Notes: generated by a model not told the origin, from the letters alone. DNA of 64,000 bases from Rhodovibrio salinarum DSM 9154 (GCF_000515255.1 NZ_KI911559.1:1630824-1694823), one strand, 5' to 3'; numbered from the stretch's first letter, positions 8,428 through 18,235 are shown. Made by a program: numbers and translations.

Positions 8428-10008
8428 ATGCCCAAAGTCCTGATCGCCGACAAGATGTCCGACAGCGCGGTGGAGGTGTTCCACCAGCGCGGCGTGGAGA
8501 CCGAGGTCGCTACCGGTCTTAGCGCGGAGGAGCTGAAGCAGAAGCTGCCGGGCTTCGACGGCCTGGCGATCCGTTCCGCCACCAAGGTGACGCGCGACGT
8601 ATTGGAAGCCGCTGGCGACCTGCGCGTGATCGGCCGCGCGGGTGTTGGCGTCGACAACGTCGATACCGATGCCGCGACCGCCCGCGGGGTGGTGGTGATG
8701 AACACCCCCGGCGGTAATTCGGTCACCACGGCCGAGCACGCGATCTCTCTGATGCTCGCAATGGCGCGGCGGATCCCGCAGGCCGACGCCTCCACCAAGG
8801 CCGGCAAGTGGGAGAAGTCGAAGTTCCAGGGGGTCGAGGTGACCAATAAGACCCTCGGCCTGGTCGGCTGCGGCAACATCGGTGCGATTGTCGCCGAGCG
8901 CGCCCGCGGCCTGCGCATGAAAGTGGTGGCCTACGATCCCTACCTGACGGTCGAGCGTGCCCGCGATCTCGGCATCCGGCGGGTGAAGAACCTCGAAGAC
9001 CTGTATGCCGAGGCCGATTTCATCACCCTGCACGTGCCCAAGACCGAGCAGACCACGGGCATGATCGACAAGGCCGCGATGCAGCAGATGAAGAAGGGCG
9101 TGCGGATCATCAACTGCGCGCGTGGCGGCCTGATCGTCGAGCAGGACCTCGCCGACATGCTGAAGGATGGTCATGTCGCCGGTGCGGCGATCGACGTCTA
9201 CGATGAGGAGCCGGCCCGCGAGAATCCCCTGTTCGAGCTGGAGAACACGGTCTGCACCCCGCACCTAGGCGCCTCGACCTCGGAGGCGCAGGAGAAGGTC
9301 GCCGTCCAGGTCGCCGAGCAGATGGCCGACTACCTGCTGACCGGCGCGATCTCCAACGCGATCAATATGCCGAGCCTGACGGCGGAAGAGTCGGCACACC
9401 TGGGCCCTTACATGACGCTCGCCGAGCAGCTCGGTTCGTTCGCCGGTCAGTTGACCGAGAGCGGTGTGCAAAAGGTCAACATCGAGTACGAAGGGGCGGT
9501 CGCCAGGCTGAATACCCGACCGCTCACCCAGGCCGCGCTGGCCGCACTCCTGCGACCGATGCTGGACAGCGTGAACATGGTCAACGCGCCCGTGGTGGCC
9601 CGCGAGCGCGACATCGAGGTGTCCGAGGTCAAGCACGAGCGTGACAGCGACTATCAGACGCTTCTGCGCGTGACGGTGGAAACCGAACGCCAGACCCGCT
9701 CCGTCGCCGGCACGCTGTTCGGCGGCGACAAACCGCGGCTGGTCGAGATCAAGGGCATCCCGATCGAGGCCGAGCTGGGCCCGCACATGCTCTATATTAC
9801 CAACGAGGACAAGCCGGGTTTGATCGGTGCGCTGGGCCGCACGTTGGCGGAGGCCAACGTTAACATCGCAACCTTCCACCTGGGCCGCCAGTCGCGCGGC
9901 ACCGACGCCATCGCGCTGATCGAGGTGGACGATGCCATGTCCGAGCAGACGCTGGAAAAAATCCGCGGCCTGGACTTGGTGAAGCAGGCCAAGGCCCTGC
10001 GGTTTTAA
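8428..10008 (+). CDS. serA: D-3-phosphoglycerate dehydrogenase
   Basis: A 526-residue cytoplasmic enzyme that oxidises 3-phosphoglycerate with NAD to 3-phosphohydroxypyruvate, the first step of serine synthesis. Residues 1-95 and 285-310 form the substrate lobe. The NAD-binding loop GCGNIG is at 147-152. The catalytic triad is readable as Arg232 (NCARGG), Glu261 (YDEEP) and His279 (TPHLGAST). An intervening domain (about 320-450) and a C-terminal ACT domain (about 455-526, LYITNEDKPGLIGALG) make this the long form; the ACT domain usually gives serine feedback. It lies downstream of serC, and two strong hairpins close the unit. Confidence 0.96.
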   Translation: MPKVLIADKMSDSAVEVFHQRGVETEVATGLSAEELKQKLPGFDGLAIRSATKVTRDVLEAAGDLRVIGRAGVGVDNVDTDAATARGVVVMNTPGGNSVTTAEHAISLMLAMARRIPQADASTKAGKWEKSKFQGVEVTNKTLGLVGCGNIGAIVAERARGLRMKVVAYDPYLTVERARDLGIRRVKNLEDLYAEADFITLHVPKTEQTTGMIDKAAMQQMKKGVRIINCARGGLIVEQDLADMLKDGHVAGAAIDVYDEEPARENPLFELENTVCTPHLGASTSEAQEKVAVQVAEQMADYLLTGAISNAINMPSLTAEESAHLGPYMTLAEQLGSFAGQLTESGVQKVNIEYEGAVARLNTRPLTQAALAALLRPMLDSVNMVNAPVVARERDIEVSEVKHERDSDYQTLLRVTVETERQTRSVAGTLFGGDKPRLVEIKGIPIEAELGPHMLYITNEDKPGLIGALGRTLAEANVNIATFHLGRQSRGTDAIALIEVDDAMSEQTLEKIRGLDLVKQAKALRF

Positions 10009-10019
10009 GAGGCCTTTGG

Positions 10020-10069
10020 GCAGACAGCTGTCAGGTGGCCATGATCGAGGCTGCCTGATAGCTGTCTGC
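10020..10069. terminator. 16-bp stem hairpin after serA
   Basis: Arms 10020-10035 and 10054-10069 pair over 16 bp with one G-U wobble. The loop is 18 bases. The 3' flank is only moderately T-rich. It lies between convergent genes (serA and the cation exporter). Confidence 0.7.
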
Positions 10070-10074
10070 TTACT

Positions 10075-10117
10075 CTGATGTCGGGGCTCGACCGGGTTCG
10101 ACCGACCCCGACATCAG
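10075..10117. terminator. second, perfect 12-bp hairpin after serA
   Basis: CTGATGTCGGGG at 10075-10086 pairs perfectly with 10106-10117; the loop carries a TCGACC direct repeat. It begins six bases after the first hairpin ends, making a tandem terminator-like structure that could serve both converging transcripts. No T tract is present. Confidence 0.65.
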
Positions 10118-10168
10118 GCCGAGCAGTCGGCCTGTTGAAGCGTGGCCGATGGGCGGAAATGGTGCCGC

Positions 10169-11155
10169 TTACGATTTCCCGGCCACGTTCATCTCGGCAC
10201 CGCAGACGTGTTCGCGCTCGTGGTCGGCACAGGGGCCGGCTTCCAGTTGCACGGTGGAATGCTCGACCGAGAAGCGTTCCGCCAGGTGGGTCTTGATCGC
10301 CTGCAGCACGCGACCATGGTCCGCGCCTTCATGGACATTGGCATGGAGCGTCACCAGCGGCCGTTCGGCCGTCAACGACCAGGCGTGTACGTGATGCACG
10401 TCCGAGATGCCGGGGACCGCTGCCGGCAGCTCGCGCTTAATTTCCTCGATATCCAGATGACCCGGCGTGCCTTCCAGCAGGATATGGCTGCTTTGGCGCA
10501 CCAACATCCAGGCGCTGCGCAGGATCAGCGCGGCGACCAGAAGTGACAGCAGCGGATCGATCGGCGTCCAGCCGGTGGTCAGGATCACGATCGCCGCCGC
10601 GATCGCCGCGACCGAGCCCAGCAGGTCGCCGAGAACGTGCAACGCCGCCCCGCGCAGGTTCAGGTTGTGCTGATCCCCGCCGTGCAAAAGGCGGAAGGCG
10701 ACGAGATTGACCACCAGCCCCAGGATCGCCACGCCCATCATGGCCGAGCCCATCACCGGCTGCGGGTTGAGCAGGCGGCCAACCGCTTCCACCGCGATCC
10801 AGCCGACGATGGCAAGCAGCGTCGCACCGTTGACGAACGCCGCCAGCACCTGAAAGCGCTGATAGCCGTAGGAGCGTGCCTTGTCGGCCGGCTTGCGGCC
10901 CAGTTGGAACGCGAACCAGGCGAGTGCGAGCGAGGCGGTGTCGGTCAGCATGTGGCCGGCATCGGCCAGCAGCGCCAACGAGCCCGAGATCAGCCCGCCG
11001 GCGACCTCCACCGTCATGAAGCCGCCGGTGATCAGCATCGCCCAGAAGACGCGGCGCTGGTTGTCCGCGTCGACCGGCGGGGCATGACCGTGGGTATGGT
11101 CGTGCCCGCAGCCCTCGCCGTGCTCGTGCGTATGATCCTGATCGTGCTGGTGCAT
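10169..11155 (-). CDS. cation diffusion facilitator (CDF) metal exporter
   Basis: A 328-residue inner-membrane exporter, about six transmembrane helices, of the ZitB/CzcD type, which exchanges cytoplasmic Zn(II) (or Co/Cd) for protons. The N-terminus is very histidine-rich (HDHTHGH and similar within the first 26 residues), typical of metal-sensing tails. The transport-site helix contains LLADAGHMLTD, with the expected HxxxD. A C-terminal cytoplasmic domain (HHVHAWSLTAERPLVTLHANV) should mediate dimerisation. The start at 11155 precedes the His-rich tail; longer in-frame starts read into the next gene. It follows the PqiA-like gene by about 35 bases, so the two may be co-transcribed. Metal specificity is inferred only. 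Confidence 0.93.
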   Translation of the reverse strand: MHQHDQDHTHEHGEGCGHDHTHGHAPPVDADNQRRVFWAMLITGGFMTVEVAGGLISGSLALLADAGHMLTDTASLALAWFAFQLGRKPADKARSYGYQRFQVLAAFVNGATLLAIVGWIAVEAVGRLLNPQPVMGSAMMGVAILGLVVNLVAFRLLHGGDQHNLNLRGAALHVLGDLLGSVAAIAAAIVILTTGWTPIDPLLSLLVAALILRSAWMLVRQSSHILLEGTPGHLDIEEIKRELPAAVPGISDVHHVHAWSLTAERPLVTLHANVHEGADHGRVLQAIKTHLAERFSVEHSTVQLEAGPCADHEREHVCGAEMNVAGKS

Positions 11156-11190
11156 GGTGCCGTCTAACCTGACCCGGGCGGCGGGTCGGA

Positions 11191-11715
11191 TCAAGCCGTC
11201 GCGGAGTCGCGCGCCTGGCGGGCAAGTGCGCGCAGCCGTTGCGTCGCTGTGATCGACAGCACCACTGCGCTGGTAAAGAGGTACAGGCCGGCATGCAGCG
11301 TGACGTCGCTGACCAGCGAGGCTTGGACCGCGACCACCAGCAGGGCGGCGACGAAGACATCCAGCATCGACCAGCGCCCGAGCAGGTCGAGGGCGTCGAG
11401 CGCGCGGGGAAGAGCGTGTCCGCGGGCATCGACGATCAAGAAGATCCACAGGGCCGCGACCAACTTGACGAGCGGAAACGCGAAGGCGAACACCGCCAGC
11501 ACGCCGAACAACAGCCAGTCGCCTTGGCCGTAGAGCGCCCGCGTGGCGTTCAACAGCGACACCTCGTCCTCCAGCCAGACGAACCGGCTGACCGTCATCA
11601 TTGGCCAGGTCCAGCCGGCGATCAGTAGCCCCAAGGCCCCTGCCAGCGCGGGTCCGACGAGCCGGTCCAGCCCGCGTGCCCGCCCCGCCAGCGTTTCAGG
11701 ATGAGTCAGCCGCAT
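11191..11715 (-). CDS. PqiA-like (paraquat-inducible protein A family) membrane protein
   Basis: A 174-residue protein with about four hydrophobic segments (for example AGALGLLIAGW, WLLFGVLAVFAFAFPLVKL and LDVFVAALLVVAVQ). The block LLGRWSMLDVFVAAL followed by a long hydrophobic stretch is the signature of the PqiA domain. E. coli PqiA works with the MCE protein PqiB in envelope lipid traffic, but no MCE gene is nearby and the protein has only one PqiA module, so the role is uncertain. The start at 11715 was chosen where homology-like sequence begins; the preceding in-frame ATG lies in the dispersed repeat region. It is probably in one transcript with the CDF gene. Confidence 0.75.
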   Translation of the reverse strand: MRLTHPETLAGRARGLDRLVGPALAGALGLLIAGWTWPMMTVSRFVWLEDEVSLLNATRALYGQGDWLLFGVLAVFAFAFPLVKLVAALWIFLIVDARGHALPRALDALDLLGRWSMLDVFVAALLVVAVQASLVSDVTLHAGLYLFTSAVVLSITATQRLRALARQARDSATA

Positions 11716-12047
11716 CTTGCCCCGTTGTTTCGTTTGGTGATCGATACGCGTTGGGTGTTCACCACCAAAACACGATGGCACCAAGGATTTTCTTGCGCGG
11801 TTCCGCGCGGTCGCAACCCCGTGGCACCCGGGTCTGAAGAGTTTTCGACATCTTTCGCGATCCTGATGCCTGAGTGGTTTTGGCGGTGAAAGTTCACGAT
11901 CTGACACCCGCGTCTCGACGGCACGGCGGCATTTCCGTTTGCAGGCGTGTCCGCGAACGCGCTAGGACGAGCCCGGTTGGCTGGCGGGGAGACCCGCTAG
12001 CGACCACCGATCCTTAAACACCCCTTCGAGCCCGGGACGACGCGTCA
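11716..12047. other. intergenic region between divergent PqiA-like gene and hisZ
   Basis: About 330 bases without a gene, holding the start regions of both flanking genes and one copy of a dispersed 28-bp repeat at 11758-11785. The open frames through the repeat encode the string FTTKTRWHQ, a known false-ORF signature of that repeat type. Confidence 0.6.
11758..11785 (+). repeat. dispersed 28-bp intergenic repeat, copy 1
   Basis: The 28 bases beginning TTCACCACCAAAACACG match, with four differences, the minus strand of 36836-36863 near pheT. Similar TTCACCACCAAGACAC-type repeats occur between genes in many unrelated bacteria. Function unknown. Confidence 0.7.
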
Positions 12048-13202
12048 ATGACCGCCACCGCCGATCAGGCCCTGCTGCCCGCCGGCCTTCAGGACCTGCT
12101 GCCGCCCGCCGCGGCGCAGGAAGCAGGCGCGGTCGAGCGACTGATCGAGGCGTTCGGCGCGTACGGTTATGACCGCGTCAAGCCGCCCCTGATCGAGTTC
12201 GAGGACGCGCTGCTCGCTGGCGCCGGGGCCGCCTTGGGCCAGCAGACCTTCCGGCTGATGGACCCGGTTTCGCAGCGCATGCTGGGCGTGCGCGCGGACA
12301 TGACGACCCAGGTCGCGCGGATTGCCACCTCCCGTTTGTCGCGCGCGCCGCGGCCGTTGCGTTTGTGCTACGGCGGGCAGGTGCTGCGGGTGACCGGGAC
12401 ACAGCTGCGCCCGGAACGCCAGTTCGCCCAGGTTGGTGCGGAACTGATCGGCAGTGAGAGCGAGCATGCCGACGCGGAAGCGTTGGTTATGGCGGTCAGC
12501 GGCCTGACCGGCCTTGGCGCCGAGGGGCTGACGGTCGATCTCAACCTGCCGCCGCTGGTCGCTGCGCTGGCTGAGCGGCTGCAGATCGACGGCGACACGA
12601 CGCAGCGTTTGCGCCAGGCGCTGGACCGCAAGGATGCCGCGGCGGTGGATCGGCTGGCTGGCGACCAGGGGACGCTGTTCCAGGGGCTGCTGCGCGCCGC
12701 CGGTCCAGCGGATCGGGCGCTGCAGAACCTGGCTGCGCTCGATCTGCCGGAACGTGTCCAGCGCGAAGTCGACCGCTTGCAACACGTGGTCCGGCTGGTA
12801 CAAGCCGCGCTGCCGGAACTGACGCTGACGGTGGATCCGGTGGAGCACCGTGGTTTCGAGTATCACCAGGGTGTGACCTTCACGATCTATGCCCGCGGCG
12901 TGCGCGGCGAACTTGGCCGGGGCGGGCGCTACACCACCGACGCCGCCGGGGGTCCGGCGGAACCGGCAACCGGCTTCACGCTGTTCATGGACAGCGTGCT
13001 GCGCGCGCTGCCGGACCCAGAAACGCCGCGGCGCGTCTACGTGCCGCACGCCCACGCCGTCGAGGCGGCCCGGCTACGCCAGGCCGGCTGGTCGGCGCTG
13101 GTCGGCCTGCTGCCGGAGGACGACCCGGTGGCGGAAGCGCGGCGCCTGGACTGCACGCACCTGTTGATGCAGGGCGACGTGCAGCCGTTGGACGGTCTAT
13201 GA
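12048..13202 (+). CDS. hisZ: ATP phosphoribosyltransferase regulatory subunit
   Basis: A 384-residue paralogue of histidyl-tRNA synthetase catalytic domains without the tRNA anticodon-binding part. HisZ forms an octamer with the short-form HisG and makes the first enzyme of histidine synthesis responsive to histidine. Seen here: the class II-like motif 1 region (LPAGLQDLLPPAAAQE), the motif 2-like stretch RPLRLCYGGQVLRV and the ERQFAQVGAELIG block. It lies 48 bases before purA on the same strand, an arrangement seen in many Alphaproteobacteria. The partner hisG is not in the window. The ribosome site is weak, but the ATG fits the family N-terminus. Confidence 0.92.
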   Translation: MTATADQALLPAGLQDLLPPAAAQEAGAVERLIEAFGAYGYDRVKPPLIEFEDALLAGAGAALGQQTFRLMDPVSQRMLGVRADMTTQVARIATSRLSRAPRPLRLCYGGQVLRVTGTQLRPERQFAQVGAELIGSESEHADAEALVMAVSGLTGLGAEGLTVDLNLPPLVAALAERLQIDGDTTQRLRQALDRKDAAAVDRLAGDQGTLFQGLLRAAGPADRALQNLAALDLPERVQREVDRLQHVVRLVQAALPELTLTVDPVEHRGFEYHQGVTFTIYARGVRGELGRGGRYTTDAAGGPAEPATGFTLFMDSVLRALPDPETPRRVYVPHAHAVEAARLRQAGWSALVGLLPEDDPVAEARRLDCTHLLMQGDVQPLDGL

Positions 13203-13250
13203 ACGTGACCGGGCGATATTCGTAGCCACAACCGCAAGGAAAGTGACGAC

Positions 13251-14543
13251 ATGGCCAACGTGGCGGTCGTGGGCGCCCAGTGGGGCGACGAAGGCAAGGG
13301 TAAGATTGTCGATTGGCTCTCCGAGCGTGCCGATGTGATCGTACGCTTCCAGGGCGGTCACAACGCTGGGCATACGCTCGTCGTGGACGGCGTGACCTAC
13401 AAGCTGTCGCTGTTGCCCGCCGGCGTGGTGCGCCCGGACAAGCTGTCGATCATCGGCAACGGCGTGGTGATCGATCCCTGGGCGCTCCTGGAGGAGATTG
13501 ACCGGTTGCGCGGCCAGGGCGTCGAACTCACCCCTGATCGGCTGAAGATCGCTGAGAACGCCTGCCTGATCCTGCCGTTGCACGGGCAGGTCGACCGCGC
13601 CCGTGAGGAGGCGCGCGGCGCTGAGAAGATCGGCACCACCGGGCGCGGTATTGGCCCGGCTTATGAGGACAAGGTCGGCCGGCGCGCCATTCGGGTGTGC
13701 GATCTGATGGATGACGCGCTGCTGGAAGAGCGGGTCGATCACCTGCTGCTGCACCACAACGCGCTGTTCCGCGGTCTGGGCCGGGAAGAGTTCGATCGCG
13801 ACGAGCTGCTGCGCGGCCTGCGCGAGGTCGCGCCGCGCATCCTGCCCTTCGTCGACCGTGTCTGGGACGTGCTCGACCGCGCGCGCAAGGATCGCCAGCG
13901 CATCCTGTTCGAGGGCGCCCAGGGCGCCATGCTGGACGTCGATCACGGCACCTATCCCTACGTGACCTCGTCAAACACCGTTTCCGGCCAGGCGTTGACC
14001 GGCAGCGGCTTCGGCGGCGGCTTCGACTATACCCTCGGCCTCGCCAAGGCCTACACGACGCGCGTCGGCGCGGGGCCGTTCCCAACCGAGCTGTTCGACG
14101 ATACCGGCCAGCAGATCGGCGAGCGCGGCCGGGAGTTCGGCACCGTGACCGGGCGGGCCCGGCGTTGCGGCTGGTTCGACGCCACGCTGGTTCGCCAGGC
14201 GGTCAAGGTTGGCGGCATCGACGGCATCGCGCTTACCAAGCTGGACGTACTCGATGGGCTGGACGAGCTGAAGGTCTGCACCGGCTATGAGATCGACGGG
14301 CAGACCTACGACCACCTGCCGGCCGCGCCCAGCCTGCAGGCCAAGGCCAAGCCGCTGTACGAGACGCTGGAGGGCTGGTCCGCCTCGACCCAGGGGGCAC
14401 GCCGGTGGCGCGACCTGCCGGCGACCGCGATCAAGTACATCCGTCGGATCGAGGAGCTGATCGAGGCGCCGGTCGCTCTGCTCTCGACCAGTCCCGAACG
14501 CGACGACACGATCCTGGTGACCGATCCCTTTCTGGTTCACTGA
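13251..14543 (+). CDS. purA: adenylosuccinate synthetase
   Basis: A 430-residue cytoplasmic enzyme that joins IMP and aspartate, using GTP, to give adenylosuccinate, the committed step to AMP. Recognised by the P-loop [11 protein letters not shown] near residue 12, QGGHNAGHT near 35, [13 protein letters not shown], the block [20 protein letters not shown], and the GTP-base segment [16 protein letters not shown]. Length is that of the family. AAGGAAAG upstream of the ATG is a good ribosome site. It is probably in one transcript with hisZ and followed after 17 bases by a small gene of unknown role. Confidence 0.97.
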   Translation: MANVAVVGAQWGDEGKGKIVDWLSERADVIVRFQGGHNAGHTLVVDGVTYKLSLLPAGVVRPDKLSIIGNGVVIDPWALLEEIDRLRGQGVELTPDRLKIAENACLILPLHGQVDRAREEARGAEKIGTTGRGIGPAYEDKVGRRAIRVCDLMDDALLEERVDHLLLHHNALFRGLGREEFDRDELLRGLREVAPRILPFVDRVWDVLDRARKDRQRILFEGAQGAMLDVDHGTYPYVTSSNTVSGQALTGSGFGGGFDYTLGLAKAYTTRVGAGPFPTELFDDTGQQIGERGREFGTVTGRARRCGWFDATLVRQAVKVGGIDGIALTKLDVLDGLDELKVCTGYEIDGQTYDHLPAAPSLQAKAKPLYETLEGWSASTQGARRWRDLPATAIKYIRRIEELIEAPVALLSTSPERDDTILVTDPFLVH

Positions 14544-14560
14544 GGCACGCGACGACAGCG

Positions 14561-14974
14561 ATGTTCGGCAAGCTGTTCGGCAAGAAGGGCGCCGCCGGCC
14601 AGACCCCCGTTGGCCCGCCGGATTTGAGCCGGGTCACGGAGACCGGCGGCGCCTTCTTCGTGCCCGGGGTCGATGATGCCGAGACGGCCCGCGCACGGCT
14701 CACGGAAGCGCGCGAGCGTCTGGCCCGGCCGCTCAAGGCGGCGGTCGGCGCGCCGGCCTACGCGGCCCTGGAGTACACGCACGAGCAGGACAGCTACCGT
14801 TCGGCAGTTGGCGCACTCGACCCGCGCCTGAACGAGACGGTGCGCGCGATCCTGCGTCAGGATGCCAAGTACCGCTTCCTGATCCTGACCGATCGCCACG
14901 GCTTCGACGCCGGGCTGCCGCTGATCGTGAGCGACCGGGAAGTGACCCGGGCTGTCGCCTTCAAGGACGGGTAG
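14561..14974 (+). CDS. hypothetical protein downstream of purA
   Basis: A 137-residue soluble protein that I do not recognise. It begins MFGKLFGKKGAAG, a lysine/glycine-rich leader, and continues with a mixed alpha/beta-looking sequence containing YTHEQDSYRSAVGALDPRLNE and RFLILTDRHGFDAGLPLI. No signal peptide or membrane segment is visible. It lies 17 bases after purA in the same direction and has normal base composition and codon use for the region, so it is probably real and co-transcribed. A longer in-frame start would overlap purA extensively and was rejected. Confidence 0.6.
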   Translation: MFGKLFGKKGAAGQTPVGPPDLSRVTETGGAFFVPGVDDAETARARLTEARERLARPLKAAVGAPAYAALEYTHEQDSYRSAVGALDPRLNETVRAILRQDAKYRFLILTDRHGFDAGLPLIVSDREVTRAVAFKDG

Positions 14975-15023
14975 GGCGCTCGGCCACCTGCATGGGCTCG
15001 TGCGGGAACCCGACCCTCGACGC

Positions 15024-15875
15024 TCATTTCACCAGCAGGATCGGCACGCGGCAGACCCGCAGCATCTCGATGGTCGTCGAGCCCACGAAGAAGGCGCGGA
15101 AGCGGGTGTGCCCGGACGATCCCATCACGAGGTGGTCGAACCGCTCCTCTTCGATCAGCCTGCCCAGCGCCTCGTCCGGCTGGCCCGGCCGGATTTCGGT
15201 CTTGGCGTCGCGGCCGGCGGCCGAGAGGGTGGCTTGGGCGTTGGCGAGGCTCTTCTCCGCCGCGTCCGTCGTTGGACCGAAGGTGACGACTTTCAGTTCT
15301 AGCCCCGCGTAAAGCGGGCTGCGTGCCACGTACTCGACCGCCCGGGTTGCGCTCGGGCTGCCGTCGAAGGCGATCAACACCCGGTTGATCGCCTGGAATG
15401 CGCGCGACGCAACGAACAGCGGCTTGCCGACCGCCCGCATGACGCGGTCGAGGTTGGAGCCGAGGTGCTCCGTGGCGAAATCGGCGGCTTCGCCCCGCTT
15501 GCCGATCAGGACCATCTCGGCTTCGGTTTCCTTCTGGGCGATCGCCTCGACCAGGTCGCCGTGGCGCAGATGGGCCTTCACGGCGATCCCCGCGTCCTCC
15601 AGCAGGGCCTTGGCGTCGTCCAGAATGGCGCGTCCGCGTTGTAGCGCGAGCTTGGCCCGCTGCTCGTCGAGTTCGGACAGCTCGTTCAGCAGGGTGCTGC
15701 GGGCGCCCAGCGCGATCGAGCCGGACAGGTCGCTGCCCCCGCCGGCCTCGCGCCGGCCGAGCACGTGCATCAATTCGACGTCCAGCTCCGCTCGCCGGGC
15801 GATCCAGGCGGCATGGTCGCAGACGCTTTTCGAATAGGTGGAGCCGTCCACCAGCGCGGTCAGTTTGTGTGTCAT
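15024..15875 (-). CDS. universal stress protein with two Usp domains
   Basis: A 283-residue cytoplasmic protein with tandem Usp domains (about 1-145 and 150-283). The second domain keeps the ATP-binding signature near its end, GSSGHTRFRAFFVGSTT, before ILLVK. The first has VLIGKRGEAADFATEHLGSN at the corresponding place. Such tandem Usp proteins often accompany membrane transporters. The gene follows the SulP transporter by 11 bases in the same direction, so the two probably form an operon and the Usp protein may tune transport in response to ATP. That link is inference. Confidence 0.92.
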   Translation of the reverse strand: MTHKLTALVDGSTYSKSVCDHAAWIARRAELDVELMHVLGRREAGGGSDLSGSIALGARSTLLNELSELDEQRAKLALQRGRAILDDAKALLEDAGIAVKAHLRHGDLVEAIAQKETEAEMVLIGKRGEAADFATEHLGSNLDRVMRAVGKPLFVASRAFQAINRVLIAFDGSPSATRAVEYVARSPLYAGLELKVVTFGPTTDAAEKSLANAQATLSAAGRDAKTEIRPGQPDEALGRLIEEERFDHLVMGSSGHTRFRAFFVGSTTIEMLRVCRVPILLVK

Positions 15876-15886
15876 GCGTCTGCCCC

Positions 15887-17371
15887 TCAGTGCCCCATCA
15901 ATTTTTCCATGGCGCCCGGCTCGTCATGGATGGCGAGCCGGTCCACGATCGTTTCCGATGCCTCGTTCATGCCGACGATCTCGACGTCGGCGCCGTCGCG
16001 ACGGAACTTGAGCACGGCCATGTCCAACGCGGCAACGGAGGAGATATCCCAGATGTGCGCATGACTGACGTCGATCACCACGCGTTCGATCGCTTCCTTG
16101 AAGTCGAAGGCGTCCATGAAGGCTTCCGCAGACGCGAAGAAGAGCTGGCCTTCGACGTAATAGGTGCGCGTGTGGCCGTCCTCCGACAGGGCGGAGCGAA
16201 CCCGGAAGAGCTGCGCGATCTTGCTGGCGAAGAAGATGCCGGACAGGAGCACGCCGACCAGAACGCCGATTGCCAGATTGTGCGTCACCACGACCACGAC
16301 CACGGTCGAGAGCATCACGACCGACGAGGACATCGGATGCGTCCGAAGCTGCTTGATCGACGACCAGGAGAAGGTGCCGATCGAGACCATGATCATGATT
16401 GCGACGAGGGCCGCCATCGGGATCCGGGCGACCAGGTCGCCGAGCACGACCACCATGAACAGCAGGAAGACGCCCGCGGTGAAGCAGGAAAGCCGGCCGC
16501 GGCCGCCGGATTTGATGTTGATGATCGACTGACCGATCATCGCGCAGCCCGCCATTCCGCCGATGAAACCGGTGAGCGTGTTCGCCAGCCCCTGGCCGAT
16601 GCATTCCTGCTTCCGGTCGGAGGGCGTATCGGTCAGGTCGTCGACAATATTCTCGGTCATCAGGCTTTCGAGCAGCCCCACCACCGCCACGGCGGCCGCG
16701 TAGGGGAGGATGATCGTCAAGGTCTCAAAGGTCAGCGGGATATCCGGGATCAGGAACATCGGCAGCGTGTCAGGCAGTTCGCCCATATCGCCGACCGTCC
16801 GGACATCCCAGTCGAACACGAGTGCGAGACCTGTCAGCACGACGATCGTCACCAGCGGTGAGGGCACGATTTTGGTGATCAGTGGGAACAGGTAGATGAT
16901 CGCCAGTCCGCCCAGCACCAGCGGATAGGTCAGCCAGGGCACCCCCACCAGTTCGGGGATCTGCGCCATGAAAATCAGGATCGCCAGCGCATTGACGAAA
17001 CCGGTCATGACCGAACGCGACACGAAACGCATCAGACGCCCGAGCCCGGCGGCGCCAGCCGCGATCTGGAGCAGACCCGCAAGCACGGTGGTGGCGAGTA
17101 GGTATTCGAGGCCGTGGTCGCGCACGAGCGTGACCATAAGCACAGCGGTCGCCGCGGTCGCTGCTGAGATCATGCCGGGTCGACCGCCAGCGATGGCGGT
17201 CACGACGGCGATCGAAAAGGCGGCGTAGAGCCCGACCTTCGGATCGACCCCGGCGATGATGGAAAACGCGATGGCTTCGGGAATGAGGGCCAACGCAACG
17301 ACGATCCCCGAGAGCAGGTCGCCTGTGACGTTGCCGAACCACTGATCGCGGTAGGCGTGAAAGTTAAACAT
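15887..17371 (-). CDS. SulP family anion transporter with STAS domain
   Basis: A 494-residue inner-membrane protein with about 12-14 membrane segments and a C-terminal STAS domain (about 385-494). Family hallmarks: [21 protein letters not shown] near residue 20, GLYAAF with GRPGMIS, and [21 protein letters not shown]. SulP proteins carry sulfate, bicarbonate or dicarboxylates, often with sodium or protons; the substrate cannot be fixed from sequence. The STAS domain ([23 protein letters not shown]) resembles anti-sigma antagonist folds and may bind a nucleotide. The Usp gene directly downstream supports nucleotide-linked control. The start at 17371 has an AGGAT-like ribosome site. Confidence 0.92.
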   Translation of the reverse strand: MFNFHAYRDQWFGNVTGDLLSGIVVALALIPEAIAFSIIAGVDPKVGLYAAFSIAVVTAIAGGRPGMISAATAATAVLMVTLVRDHGLEYLLATTVLAGLLQIAAGAAGLGRLMRFVSRSVMTGFVNALAILIFMAQIPELVGVPWLTYPLVLGGLAIIYLFPLITKIVPSPLVTIVVLTGLALVFDWDVRTVGDMGELPDTLPMFLIPDIPLTFETLTIILPYAAAVAVVGLLESLMTENIVDDLTDTPSDRKQECIGQGLANTLTGFIGGMAGCAMIGQSIINIKSGGRGRLSCFTAGVFLLFMVVVLGDLVARIPMAALVAIMIMVSIGTFSWSSIKQLRTHPMSSSVVMLSTVVVVVVTHNLAIGVLVGVLLSGIFFASKIAQLFRVRSALSEDGHTRTYYVEGQLFFASAEAFMDAFDFKEAIERVVIDVSHAHIWDISSVAALDMAVLKFRRDGADVEIVGMNEASETIVDRLAIHDEPGAMEKLMGH

Positions 17372-17719
17372 GCAAATCCTATCGCCGCGCGGCTGCGCTT
17401 CGCCGGTCGTGTGATGGTTTTCAGGTATTGAATGAGGCTCAGGCTAAGCGGCGGCCAGAAGGTCCCTGGATTCCCGCGGACACGAGCCCAAGCAACCGGC
17501 CGACTACCGCCATGTCATTGTGCGCTGCACAATCGGCGTCCCCAGCGTAAATTTCAAGCCGAAAAGCTTCCCATACGAACCGTGGAAAGCGTGCGCCTGT
17601 GCGGGACTCATGCAGATGCACTGGGTTTGCCAGTGCCAAAATACGCGTGTGCTAACCGCTTACATCATAGAGTCGGCAAGGAAGGCCGCGGTTGCGACGG
17701 CCTCCCGCACCGCCAGCCG
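17372..17719. other. intergenic region between sulP and apt
   Basis: About 350 bases with no supported gene. The sulP promoter should lie here because sulP reads leftward from 17371; apt also reads leftward and ends at 17720. The only clear structure is the perfect inverted repeat at 17517-17533. Confidence 0.5.
17517..17533. promoter_or_regulatory. perfect inverted repeat, operator candidate upstream of sulP
   Basis: ATTGTGC-GCT-GCACAAT is a perfect 7-3-7 palindrome about 145 bases before the sulP start. It contains a T-N11-A core of the sort bound by LysR-type regulators, but no such regulator gene is nearby. Confidence 0.45.
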
Positions 17720-18235
17720 TTAGCTGTCGAACTGGATCAGCGAGGTCACCGGCACGTCGAGCTTGGCGCGGCCCTGCAAGAACGACAACTCGATGATGCA
17801 GGCGCAGCCGCGCACGTCGCCGCCGATCTTACGGATCAACTCGACCGAGGCGGACATCGTGCCGCCGGTGGCGAGCAGGTCGTCCAGCACGATCACCCGC
17901 TGGCCCGGCTGGATCGCGCCTTCCTGAATCTCGATCGTGTCCTGCCCGTATTCGAGATCGTAGGTGTAGGGCACGTTCGGCCCCGGCAGCTTGCCCTGTT
18001 TGCGCACCATCACGAAGCCCAGGCCGAGTTGCAGGGCAAGCGGGGCTGCGACCAGGAACCCCCGGGATTCGATGCCGGCCAGGATTTCCGGCTTTTCCGG
18101 CCGCACCGCGTCCTCCAACTGTTGCACGGTGGCCTGCCAGGCTTGGGGGTGCGCCAGCAGGGTCGAAATGTCGTAGAACAGGATTCCCGGCTTGGGGAAA
18201 TCCGGCACCTGCCGGATGTGCGGCTTGAGGTCCAT
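17720..18235 (-). CDS. apt: adenine phosphoribosyltransferase
   Basis: A 171-residue cytoplasmic purine-salvage enzyme that makes AMP from adenine and PRPP. The PRPP-binding loop is plain in [13 protein letters not shown]. The N-terminal hood ([18 protein letters not shown]) and the adenine-pocket segment [15 protein letters not shown] are family-typical. Length equals that of known Apt proteins. It reads leftward and is separated from the divergent aminotransferase by about 225 bases. Its ribosome site is not strong. Confidence 0.97.
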   Translation of the reverse strand: MDLKPHIRQVPDFPKPGILFYDISTLLAHPQAWQATVQQLEDAVRPEKPEILAGIESRGFLVAAPLALQLGLGFVMVRKQGKLPGPNVPYTYDLEYGQDTIEIQEGAIQPGQRVIVLDDLLATGGTMSASVELIRKIGGDVRGCACIIELSFLQGRAKLDVPVTSLIQFDS

